63,004 bases of DNA from Muribaculaceae bacterium (lineage in GTDB: Bacteria > Bacteroidota > Bacteroidia > Bacteroidales > Muribaculaceae), in assembly GCA_017451225.1 (NCBI GenBank), contig JAFSPZ010000008.1:1-63004 (forward strand), in the 5' to 3' direction. A program made the position numbers and the translations under genes. Below the pieces are notes generated by a model that made no database searches, was not told the origin of the DNA, and saw only the letters and a list, made by a program, of their open reading frames with translations. Position 1 is the stretch's first letter, and every line of letters begins with the position of its first letter. Of the stretch, positions 26,359 through 34,094 are shown in pieces.

Positions 26359-27660
26359 ATGGCTGGTGAGGCTTTACATAAGGTAAAATTTGTGACTCTG
26401 GGATGCAAGCTTAACTTCTCGGAGAGTGCCACCATTGGCCAGCAACTACAGGAGCGAGGCATCGCTACTGTGGTCAAAGGCGACGAGAAACCCGACATTT
26501 GCGTGGTGAACACCTGCAGCGTGACGTCGCTTGCCGACCGCAAGTGCCGGCAAAACATTCGCAGCCTCATCCGCAACTATCCCGAGTCGTTGATTGTCGT
26601 TACTGGTTGCTATGCTCAGCTTCAGGGCAAGAGCATCGCCGAAATAGAGGGTGTTGACATAGTGCTTGGCAACGAGCAGAAGGGTGAGGTTGTCGACTAT
26701 ATCGAGCGATGGCTCAACGACCGCCAAAAATCTATAGCCGTAACTCCTCACAAAGACATTCGCCGCTTCTCACCTTCTTGCGAATGTGGCGATCGCACTC
26801 GCTATTTTCTTAAGGTACAAGACGGTTGCGACTATTATTGCAGCTACTGCACTATTCCGTTGGCCCGCGGCCGCAGCCGTAGCGGCACTATCGCTTCGCT
26901 TGTTGAACAGGCCCAAGATGTGGCTCGTCGTGGCGGTAAGGAGATAGTGATAACTGGAGTCAACATTGGCGACTTTGGCAAGAACACTGGAGAACATTTT
27001 CTCGACTTGCTGAAGGCACTTGATAGGGTGGAGGGCATAGAGCGTTACCGCATCTCATCGATAGAGCCCGATCTGCTCAGTGACGAGGTTATAGACTGGT
27101 GCGCTAGTTCCCGCGCTTTCATGCCACATTTCCACATCCCCTTGCAGAGCGGTAGCGACGAGGTGCTAAGGCTCATGCGCCGTCATTACACTCGCGACCT
27201 CTTTGCCAGCAAGGTTGAGCGCATCCACAGCGTCATCCCTCATTGTTTCATTGGGGTTGACGTTATGGTAGGCACTCGTGGCGAAACTCCCGAATGCTTC
27301 GACGACTCGTTGCAGTTTATCGCTTCGCTGGGAGTTCAGCACCTGCATGTGTTCCCTTATAGCGAGCGCCCTGGCACTCAGGCGTTGCGCATTCCTTACA
27401 TTGTGCCCAAGGAAATTCGTGACGAGCGTGTGGCTCGCATGATGGAACTGAGCGAGCGTCAGCAGCGCGAGTTCATCGAGCGTCAGCTGGGCATTGAGCG
27501 TCCAGTGCTCTTTGAACAGCCGCCTGCAGGCAGCAAGGTGATGCATGGCTTCACCGACAACTACATACGTGTGACAGTGCCTTATCGTGAAGAGCTAGTC
27601 AACACTGTGTCTCCGGTCGTACTTGATTCATCCATTGTCTCAACAACTCACAATTCTTGA
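26359..27660 (+). CDS. mtaB: tRNA t6A37 methylthiotransferase MtaB
   Basis: 433 residues. N-terminal UPF0004 domain with cysteines in TLGCKLNFSES, VNTCSVTSLADRKC and VTGCYAQL, then the radical SAM motif DGCDYYCSYCTIPLARGRSR (CxxxCxxC) near residue 157, and a C-terminal TRAM-like stretch (RPVLFEQPPAG, HGFTDNYIRVTVPY). The KLN and VTSLADRK wording separates MtaB from MiaB and RimO. It converts t6A to ms2t6A at position 37 of ANN-reading tRNAs. The stop is followed after one base by the GTG of the next gene. Confidence 0.93.
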   Translation: MAGEALHKVKFVTLGCKLNFSESATIGQQLQERGIATVVKGDEKPDICVVNTCSVTSLADRKCRQNIRSLIRNYPESLIVVTGCYAQLQGKSIAEIEGVDIVLGNEQKGEVVDYIERWLNDRQKSIAVTPHKDIRRFSPSCECGDRTRYFLKVQDGCDYYCSYCTIPLARGRSRSGTIASLVEQAQDVARRGGKEIVITGVNIGDFGKNTGEHFLDLLKALDRVEGIERYRISSIEPDLLSDEVIDWCASSRAFMPHFHIPLQSGSDEVLRLMRRHYTRDLFASKVERIHSVIPHCFIGVDVMVGTRGETPECFDDSLQFIASLGVQHLHVFPYSERPGTQALRIPYIVPKEIRDERVARMMELSERQQREFIERQLGIERPVLFEQPPAGSKVMHGFTDNYIRVTVPYREELVNTVSPVVLDSSIVSTTHNS

Positions 27661-27661
27661 C

Positions 27662-28612
27662 GTGAAATGGTATACTAAAATATTGTACGCTCCCATCACA
27701 TGGGCATTGCACTTGCTGGCATGGATGCCATGGTGGGTGCTTTACCTGCATGCCGATGTGATCTACTTCATTGTTTATTTCCTCATTGGATACCGCAAGA
27801 AAGTGGTTCGTCAAAACCTTGCCGAGTGCTTCCCCGACAAGAGCGACGAAGAGCGCAAGGCAATAGAGAAGGAGTTTTTCCGTCATTTTGCCGACTATTT
27901 TGTCGAGACCATCAAACTGCTGCACATCAGCGATGAGGCAATGCGCAAGCGCATGGTGTTCAAGAATGCTGAGATTATAGACAAGGCATTTGACGCTGGC
28001 CAAAGCATTGTTCTTTATGCAGCCCACTACGGCAACTGGGAGTGGGTGACCTCGGTAACATTGTGGTTCGACAGCGAGAGGCATCGCGATGCTGTGCAGG
28101 GTCAGGTCTACCATCCACTTGAGAACGAATGGTTCGACCAGTTTTTCTTAAAATTGCGCCAACGTTTCAACACGGTGTGCATCAGCTGGAGAAGTATCTT
28201 GCGGGAGATGATAACACGAGAACGCGAGGGGCGGCACCTGGGCATAGGATTCATTGCCGACCAGCATCCGCTGCCCAATGATCAGAAACACGTGCTCGAC
28301 TTCTTGCACCATCCCACGGCAATCCTCACAGGGGCCGAAGCGATAGGACGCAAACTTCATTGCCGTGCTGCCTATTTCGATGTGCGCAAAGTCAAGCGAG
28401 GCCATTATGAATGCACCCTTGTGCCGCTGAGCGACGACATGGCCACCGAGCCACGTGGCTTTATCACCACACGCTATGCGCGCATGCTTGAGCAACGCAT
28501 CATCGAGGAACCGGCCTATTGGCTGTGGACCCACAAGCGCTGGAAACGCCCTGTAGTCTTTCCCGAAGGCTATAGCCGCCAGAACGAAATAGAATTTTAT
28601 AGCAAGAAATAA
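27662..28612 (+). CDS. Lipid A biosynthesis acyltransferase (HtrB/LpxL-type)
   Basis: 316 residues from a GTG at 27662, one base after the mtaB stop; earlier in-frame ATG at 27623 overlaps mtaB and adds no family sequence. One N-terminal membrane helix, then YAAHYGNWEWV near residue 117, the H-x4-E active-site motif, and GIGFIADQHPLPNDQ, a family motif. It transfers secondary acyl chains to lipid A at the inner membrane. Part of a three-gene operon with mtaB and a GT2 enzyme. Confidence 0.92.
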   Translation: MKWYTKILYAPITWALHLLAWMPWWVLYLHADVIYFIVYFLIGYRKKVVRQNLAECFPDKSDEERKAIEKEFFRHFADYFVETIKLLHISDEAMRKRMVFKNAEIIDKAFDAGQSIVLYAAHYGNWEWVTSVTLWFDSERHRDAVQGQVYHPLENEWFDQFFLKLRQRFNTVCISWRSILREMITREREGRHLGIGFIADQHPLPNDQKHVLDFLHHPTAILTGAEAIGRKLHCRAAYFDVRKVKRGHYECTLVPLSDDMATEPRGFITTRYARMLEQRIIEEPAYWLWTHKRWKRPVVFPEGYSRQNEIEFYSKK

Positions 28613-28636
28613 CCCGTTATATATCGAATATATCAC

Positions 28637-29638
28637 ATGAAACCTGTAGCGGTAATAATATTGAACTGGAATGGAGCCAAGCTGTTGCGCAAGTATTTAC
28701 CCACTGTGCTTGCTGGAACGAATGCCGATATTGCCGACGTCATTGTTGCCGACAATGGCAGCACCGACGACAGCATCGCTGTGCTTGAGCAGGAATTCCC
28801 GCAAGTGAAAGTCTTGAGATTTGAAAAGAACTATGGTTTTGCTGGAGGCTATAACAAGGCTATAAATCTCACAGGCTACCGCTACACAGTGCTACTCAAC
28901 AGCGATGTGCGCACCCCCGAAGGCTGGCTCGAGCCCATGTATGATTATATGGAGAACAATCCTGGCGTTGGCGCTGTTCAGCCCAAGCTCCTCCACGACC
29001 GCGACGACGGCAAGCGTATGTTTGAGTATGCTGGCGCTGCAGGAGGTTTCATCGATAAGCACGGTTACCCTTATTGCCGTGGCCGTGTGTTTGAGGCTGT
29101 TGAAGACGACCATGGGCAGTACGACGGTCAAGACATCGACATCTTTTGGGCTACTGGTGCATGCCTGATGGTTCGCACCGAGTTGTATGAAAAGGTGGGA
29201 GGTCTTGACGAAGATTTCTTTGCCCACATGGAGGAGATTGACCTGTGCTGGCGAATCCACTTGAGCGGCAATGATGTGCACATTGTCACAGCAAGCGAGG
29301 TATTTCACTTGGGTGGTGGCAGCTTGCCCCAGGGCAATCCCCGCAAGACCTACTTGAACTTCCGCAACAGTCTTTTCCTCCTTTACAAGAATCTACCATT
29401 GAAAGACGGAAAGCGAATGCTTATTGTCAGACGTCTTTACGATACCCTCGCTTTCTTCATGGCGCTCGCCAAGTTCCATTGGGGCGATGCTAGGGCCATC
29501 ATCAAGGCCCACAACGACTACCGCAGGGATAAAGGTCGCTACAAGTGTCAGCCCCAAGAAAATCTTCTCAAGACTTTCCCTGGTGCCAAGCGCAACATTG
29601 TTGTTGACTACTATCTGCGTGGCAAGAAGATTTTTTGA
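28637..29638 (+). CDS. Glycosyltransferase family 2, rhamnosyltransferase-like
   Basis: 333 residues. GT-A fold opening VAVIILNWNGAKLLRKYL, nucleotide motif VIVADNGSTDDSIAV, SDVRTPEGWLEPM (likely DxD-equivalent region) and FFAHMEEIDLCWR, the ED-type motif near the catalytic base. This is the GT2 subfamily often called rhamnosyl- or WbbL-like transferase. It follows the lipid A acyltransferase by 24 bases, so the product may be a lipid A or core sugar modification. Confidence 0.9.
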   Translation: MKPVAVIILNWNGAKLLRKYLPTVLAGTNADIADVIVADNGSTDDSIAVLEQEFPQVKVLRFEKNYGFAGGYNKAINLTGYRYTVLLNSDVRTPEGWLEPMYDYMENNPGVGAVQPKLLHDRDDGKRMFEYAGAAGGFIDKHGYPYCRGRVFEAVEDDHGQYDGQDIDIFWATGACLMVRTELYEKVGGLDEDFFAHMEEIDLCWRIHLSGNDVHIVTASEVFHLGGGSLPQGNPRKTYLNFRNSLFLLYKNLPLKDGKRMLIVRRLYDTLAFFMALAKFHWGDARAIIKAHNDYRRDKGRYKCQPQENLLKTFPGAKRNIVVDYYLRGKKIF

Positions 29639-29681
29639 TTTAAGTATTTGCCCAAATTCTAATCAACAGACACCTGGGCGG

Positions 29682-30521
29682 TCATCCGTTGGTTTTTCTG
29701 AAGTGTCCAGGTGTTTGTCCTGTCATCTTGTAAAAGAACTTTCCCATGCTCGACTGATCGGCAAATCCATATTCATAGGATATGGCTTTGATTGATTTGC
29801 CCGACATTATTATCTCCTGCTTGATTTTAGAGATAAGGAACGAAGATATGATTTCTTTGGCTTTATGCCCGCTTTTCTTTTTGCACACCTCGCTCAGGTA
29901 TTTAGGTGTGATGTGCAGCTGGTCGGCATAGAAGGCTACTTCGTGTTCTTTGTTTACATTTTGTTCAATAAGCTCAATGAAGTTCTTGTAATAGACATCG
30001 CCTTGACCATAGACAAACTTCTTGAAGTCTCTAGTCTCCCCACGCAGCATGGCCATGATCAATACAATCGAGCGGTAGGAAAGTGCAACCATCTCATTGT
30101 GTCTCAGCCCCAAGAATGCATTTTGCATTAATTCCAGGTTGTCGAAGTGGTTGTTGACTATTTTCCACGTGTTTTCATCTGTTATCTTTGCAATTGGCTT
30201 GATGTATAGGGCTTCCATGAAGCCAGCGGGGACACCGGCAATGGTGTCGAAGGCTAAGGATTTCAAGCAGATAAGGACTCTGGCCTTGAAATCGTCACTC
30301 ATGCTGATGGTGTTCTTGTACAGTATATTGCCCAAGCAAAGGCTGTCGCCATGGCGCAGGTGGTACTGCTGCATATTGGCATCAATCACAGCTTCGCCCT
30401 GCTGGCAAAGCATAATGCCAGTGTACTGCACATCGATGGGGGTGGTAGAGGCGCTGTCGCTGGGTTTACTGAGCTCAAAGATGCTGTAACCGCTTTTTTC
30501 AATTTGGTCTTGACGGCTCAT
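29682..30521 (-). CDS. AraC-family transcriptional regulator
   Basis: 279 residues. The N-terminal 170 residues are a cupin-like sensor region (QGEAVIDANMQQYHLRHGDS). The C-terminal AraC domain has both helix-turn-helix units: LHITPKYLSEVCKKKSG and IKAISYEYGFADQSSMGKFF. It is convergent with the GT2 gene and divergent from nothing upstream. Its closest partner in the window is another AraC-type regulator at 32725-33612, with a lipoprotein and a zinc-ribbon protein between them. Ligand and targets unknown. Confidence 0.9.
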   Translation of the reverse strand: MSRQDQIEKSGYSIFELSKPSDSASTTPIDVQYTGIMLCQQGEAVIDANMQQYHLRHGDSLCLGNILYKNTISMSDDFKARVLICLKSLAFDTIAGVPAGFMEALYIKPIAKITDENTWKIVNNHFDNLELMQNAFLGLRHNEMVALSYRSIVLIMAMLRGETRDFKKFVYGQGDVYYKNFIELIEQNVNKEHEVAFYADQLHITPKYLSEVCKKKSGHKAKEIISSFLISKIKQEIIMSGKSIKAISYEYGFADQSSMGKFFYKMTGQTPGHFRKTNG

Positions 30522-30684
30522 GGGTGTGTCTTTCTATTAATGGATTTAACCATTTGTTCTCTTTTTAACCACAAAATAAACCCAAATCGCAATATAATGC
30601 AAAATAATTAGGAAATTTTAACCAACCATTTGTGGTGGCTGCCACCGTTGCGTTCAATACTGCTACCAGTTGTCAATAGTCTTC

Positions 30685-31407
30685 TTATTGATTATTTTCT
30701 GCCTGCTTGCACTGTGTGTAAATTGCCGGACAGTTGCTCACTACATAATACTTGCTGTCTTGAGGCTTTACAACCTCAACGCTGCGCCAATTGGTGTCCC
30801 ATCCTTTGCTGTCGATGAGCAGGTAGATTACAGTTCCGTTCAGCATTTGGCTCTCTTGGTACTTCTTGTTTGGGTCAACCTTCATGCTGATGGTGTAAGG
30901 AGGTTTGATTTTGTATTCGTTCTCGGGCGTTGCTCCCTCGAGCAAAGCCCAGGCTATATAGGGACGAGCGTAATATTTGTCCTTGCCCATTAACTCGCGC
31001 AACCTCTCAACGGTGCTGTTGTAGTTAGTTTGTGTGTTGTTCAGTCGTAGTGCCTGCTCGCCGTCGCTACGGTTGTTGCGGAATAGTTCCATTGCCATCA
31101 CTTGTAACGCCACAGCTCCTTGAGGCTCGGTGCCGATCTTCTCCTGCGCCGCCTTCCACTCATCGGCAGTAGCGGGGAAGGCGTCAAACTCGACGCTCGT
31201 GGTAGCGTCGCCTTGCCAAGTGTCGTGACTGATACTTCCCTTGATTGCGACTTGATTACTGCTGGTGGGGGTTGAGTTATCGTTCTCTTCCGTTGTCTGT
31301 TGAGATGTTGTGGCATGCTGCTGAGTGCATGAGCCGAAGGTAGTGACTGCTAATGTTAGCGCAAGAATCGTAGCAACCCGTGTTAAGAAATTTGTCGCCA
31401 TGGTCAT
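30685..31407 (-). CDS. Lipoprotein of unknown function (possibly DUF6935)
   Basis: 240 residues. Signal TRVATILALTLAVTTFGSC with a lipobox cysteine near residue 27, then a Thr/Ser/Asn-rich linker. The mature domain contains FPATADEWKAAQEKIG, PQGAVALQVMAMELF, and KPPYTISMKVDPNKKYQ; I associate this pattern with a Bacteroidales domain of unknown function (DUF6935), but this needs a search. It follows the zinc-ribbon gene by 10 bases, so the two form an operon. Another in-frame ATG two codons in is also possible. Confidence 0.7.
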   Translation of the reverse strand: MTMATNFLTRVATILALTLAVTTFGSCTQQHATTSQQTTEENDNSTPTSSNQVAIKGSISHDTWQGDATTSVEFDAFPATADEWKAAQEKIGTEPQGAVALQVMAMELFRNNRSDGEQALRLNNTQTNYNSTVERLRELMGKDKYYARPYIAWALLEGATPENEYKIKPPYTISMKVDPNKKYQESQMLNGTVIYLLIDSKGWDTNWRSVEVVKPQDSKYYVVSNCPAIYTQCKQAENNQ

Positions 31408-31417
31408 GTGTGGGAGC

Positions 31418-32524
31418 TTAAATAACGATATTATTGTTTGTTGCCTTGTGGTTAATCTTATCGAGGTCGCTTTGGCTCGCTATTCCGCTGAAGTTGACTT
31501 CTACTTGCGTCCCAGCTGGCTTGTAGAGCCATTCTAGGATTTTGAGTTTGGCGTCGTGATCAGCATTGAGAAGGATTTTCACGTCACTGTTGTCGGCATC
31601 GCGGCCGCTGATTTCCAATCGCTGATTTTCAGGCGAGTGATTGACCTTGGAAGTGCTTGTCCGCTTGAGGGTAACAGTCGCCACGACGTTGACTGAATTT
31701 CCCGAACCGGTGATGTTGAACTTTATGGGTGTTCCCATTTCGACTAAAGAACCGTTTTTTGCGCCCATGGTGCTTGTGATGCCGCTTGTGAGCGAGAATT
31801 GGTCGCCTTGTTGTGCATTGCCGCCAGTGGTTGCCGTGACCTCAAAATGGTTGGGGCCTCCCGATGTCAAAGCATAGATTATTCCACCTAGTATCGCTAC
31901 AGCGAGAACCGCTGCGACCGCTATTACAAGGGGCTTGTTTTTGTTGGCTTTCTGTGTAAGGGAGTCAACGGGATTACTGTGTTTATGTTCTGCCTCATGA
32001 ACGACAGGCGGTGCAGTGATTTCAGGCCTTGGAGCCATCATGGTTTGGTCATTATTGAACACATATCCGCATTGAAAGCACGATGAAGCCATGGGCGAGA
32101 GTTGTGCCCCGCAAGCTGGGCATGTGATGGGTGTCAGGCGCGATTCAGCTCGACGTGCGGGCGCTGGCGCAGGAACCGGAGTGACTGGTGCTGGCGTGGC
32201 ATTTGCCACCGATGCGGGAGTGGGATGAAACGTAGTCTCTGCTGGTTGCAGAGCAAGCTCGGGCGCGGTAGGTGTCTCAACATTCCATGACTGCTCCATG
32301 GCTGGTTCTGGGTCAAAGGTCTGGGGCATTTCTAACTGTGGCTCTGGAGCAGGTTCTGGGACCGTCTCGCTCAGTTGTTTCATCACGTCGCTCTCGGGGA
32401 TAGCATCCTTGAGCTCGGGATGCTCAAGCTCATAGGCCTCTCGGTCCTTAGGCTGCTTGGTGCCGCAAAAATTGCAGAATTTAAGACCATCTTTTATTTC
32501 TCGATAACAACCTATACATTTCAT
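31418..32524 (-). CDS. Double zinc-ribbon membrane protein with C-terminal beta domain
   Basis: 368 residues. Zinc ribbon 1 at the N-terminus: CIGCYREIKDGLKFCNFCG. A Pro/Glu/Ala-rich linker (about 50-130) leads to zinc ribbon 2: CPACGAQLSPMASSCFQCG. A membrane helix (PLVIAVAAVLAVAILGGIIY) is near residue 200. Residues about 240-368 repeat the domain of the lipoprotein at 25684-26166. The topology would put the ribbons inside and the beta domain outside. It lies upstream of the lipoprotein at 30685 in one operon. Function unknown; a membrane-bound sensor or scaffold is possible. Confidence 0.8.
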   Translation of the reverse strand: MKCIGCYREIKDGLKFCNFCGTKQPKDREAYELEHPELKDAIPESDVMKQLSETVPEPAPEPQLEMPQTFDPEPAMEQSWNVETPTAPELALQPAETTFHPTPASVANATPAPVTPVPAPAPARRAESRLTPITCPACGAQLSPMASSCFQCGYVFNNDQTMMAPRPEITAPPVVHEAEHKHSNPVDSLTQKANKNKPLVIAVAAVLAVAILGGIIYALTSGGPNHFEVTATTGGNAQQGDQFSLTSGITSTMGAKNGSLVEMGTPIKFNITGSGNSVNVVATVTLKRTSTSKVNHSPENQRLEISGRDADNSDVKILLNADHDAKLKILEWLYKPAGTQVEVNFSGIASQSDLDKINHKATNNNIVI

Positions 32525-32724
32525 AGCTTTGCAAAGAATAGTTATTAGTTAACGTTGCAAATATAAATTAAAATGCTTAAACCAGCAACACATCGGGCAA
32601 AAAAAGCGCTACACGAGTAGTAACAATAAGTTAGAGTAAAATGACAATTTTTGTGGAATTTGCTTGCCGATTAGAGGAAAAAGCAGTATTTTTGTGGGAA
32701 ATTTATAGAATACCATTATCATAA

Positions 32725-33612
32725 ATGTCGTTAAGTGATTTGTCTAATAAATCGAGCACCGGGCAGCACCTGGAGGTTTCGTCGCAATTTGTTGTCTATG
32801 AAAGAATAGGGCATGACCTAATGGGCTATTATGGTCGTGGCCCGTGTAAGATAGACTCATGCTGCTTGTGCTATGTTGTGAGAGGAAAATTTAATGCAAC
32901 AATCAATCTGCGTGACTATGAAATAGTTGCCAACGACTTTGTCGTGCTTCTTCCTGGCGGCTTTCTTCAGGTGAACGAGGTGAGCGATGACGCGTTGATA
33001 AGTATGGAGGGCTATTCGTCGGAGTTGCTCAAGAAGATAAACTTCTGGAAAATAATATCTCCCATCATGCAATATGTGATAAAATGCCCAGTTTTTACAC
33101 TCAATGAGCAGATAGGAGGTTTTTACCGTGAGAGTTTCTCCATTATGTCGAAGGCTGCCACCTTTGGCGACGAGTTCATGAGCAGCAGCATCGCCCTGTC
33201 GGCCCTTGTAGTGGCTGTCGACATGCTGGCTGGCGCCATCAAGCACGATATGGTGAAGGGCATTATGCTCAAAAACTCATCACGCGACCAGACGATAGTG
33301 GGCGACTTCATGCAGCTAGTGCTTGACAATTACCGCCACGAACACAAGATATCGTTCTATGCACAAAAGGCGTCGTTGACGCTGTCTCATTTTTGCAACG
33401 TGATAAGCAAGACAACGGGCATGACTGCTCAGCAAATAATAATGAACTTCATCATCATGGATGCAAAGTCGCAACTCAAGGACAGCGATGCACAGGTCAA
33501 AGAGATTGCCAAGAGCCTTGGTTTTAAGACTCCCACCACATTCAACCGCTATTTCAAGACCTACACGGGTATTACACCTCAAGAATATCGCAACACTATT
33601 GAAAACAAATGA
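32725..33612 (+). CDS. AraC-family transcriptional regulator
   Basis: 295 residues. N-terminal sensor part with a cupin-like pattern (CYVVRGKFNATINLRDYEI, VLLPGGFLQVNEVS) and C-terminal AraC domain: SLTLSHFCNVISKTTG and VKEIAKSLGFKTPTTFNRYF, ending YTGITPQEYRN. It is divergent from the zinc-ribbon operon (200-base gap), a normal layout for a regulator and its target. Clear similarity in design, though not in close sequence, to the regulator at 29682-30521. Confidence 0.9.
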   Translation: MSLSDLSNKSSTGQHLEVSSQFVVYERIGHDLMGYYGRGPCKIDSCCLCYVVRGKFNATINLRDYEIVANDFVVLLPGGFLQVNEVSDDALISMEGYSSELLKKINFWKIISPIMQYVIKCPVFTLNEQIGGFYRESFSIMSKAATFGDEFMSSSIALSALVVAVDMLAGAIKHDMVKGIMLKNSSRDQTIVGDFMQLVLDNYRHEHKISFYAQKASLTLSHFCNVISKTTGMTAQQIIMNFIIMDAKSQLKDSDAQVKEIAKSLGFKTPTTFNRYFKTYTGITPQEYRNTIENK

Positions 33613-33690
33613 CATTGACATTTTTTTTGGTGTTTTTCCTCAGAATTGCGCCCGTGAGCGAGCCTAAGCGCCGATAGCAAATATTATCCA

Positions 33691-33927
33691 AATAGGTCAT
33701 TAGACCGCTGTAGGTTAATTTATTAAGGCTTTTATGCCATAACAGTTTTTTCTTGACATATTGTTTCCACTGTCGTCTTGCCATAGCCCGTTATGCCTTC
33801 AACGACATTGTTACAGTCTGCTCAACAAATTGGATAAAATGCTAACGCTCGCAATGTTTTGAACAAGCTCAACTTGGTCTCGCTAAATCGCATTTTTCTG
33901 TTCTGACATAAATTCTAATGGCCGATT
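33691..33927. mobile_element. Candidate 237-base MITE-like element with inverted ends
   Basis: The left end AATAGGTCATTAGA (33691-33704) and the right end TCTAATGGCCGATT (33914-33927) are inverted repeats with 12 of 14 matches. The left 28 bases recur at 26180-26207. No transposase or credible ORF lies inside; a 62-codon minus frame (33596-33784) crosses the left end and looks random. It could be a miniature transposable element or an IS remnant. No target duplication is evident to me. Confidence 0.4.
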
Positions 33928-33972
33928 CGGGATTATTTTTGATAAAAATGCTTTACTTTGGAAAAAAAACTC

Positions 33973-33980
33973 TACTTTTG
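33973..33980 (+). promoter_or_regulatory. -7 box of fbp
   Basis: TACTTTTG fits TAnnTTTG, 114 bases before the ATG at 34095, leaving a leader of about 105 bases without an ORF. The -33 match is weak. Confidence 0.45.
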
Positions 33981-34094
33981 CGTGGTGTATTGAAGAGATA
34001 ATATTGTTCTATAAAGCAAAAAATTGATTAACAACAACTTTACACATAAACCACAACCATATTGGGTTACTCCCGAACCTTTAAATACTTGATT

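Noticed and set aside
30633-30645. GGTGGC-T-GCCACC palindrome downstream of the AraC gene start and lipoprotein stop
   Set aside because: Perfect but short, without a T-run; not enough to call a terminator or operator.
33596-33784. 62-codon minus frame
   Set aside because: Crosses the end of the AraC gene and one end of the MITE-like element; composition looks random, no promoter or family pattern.
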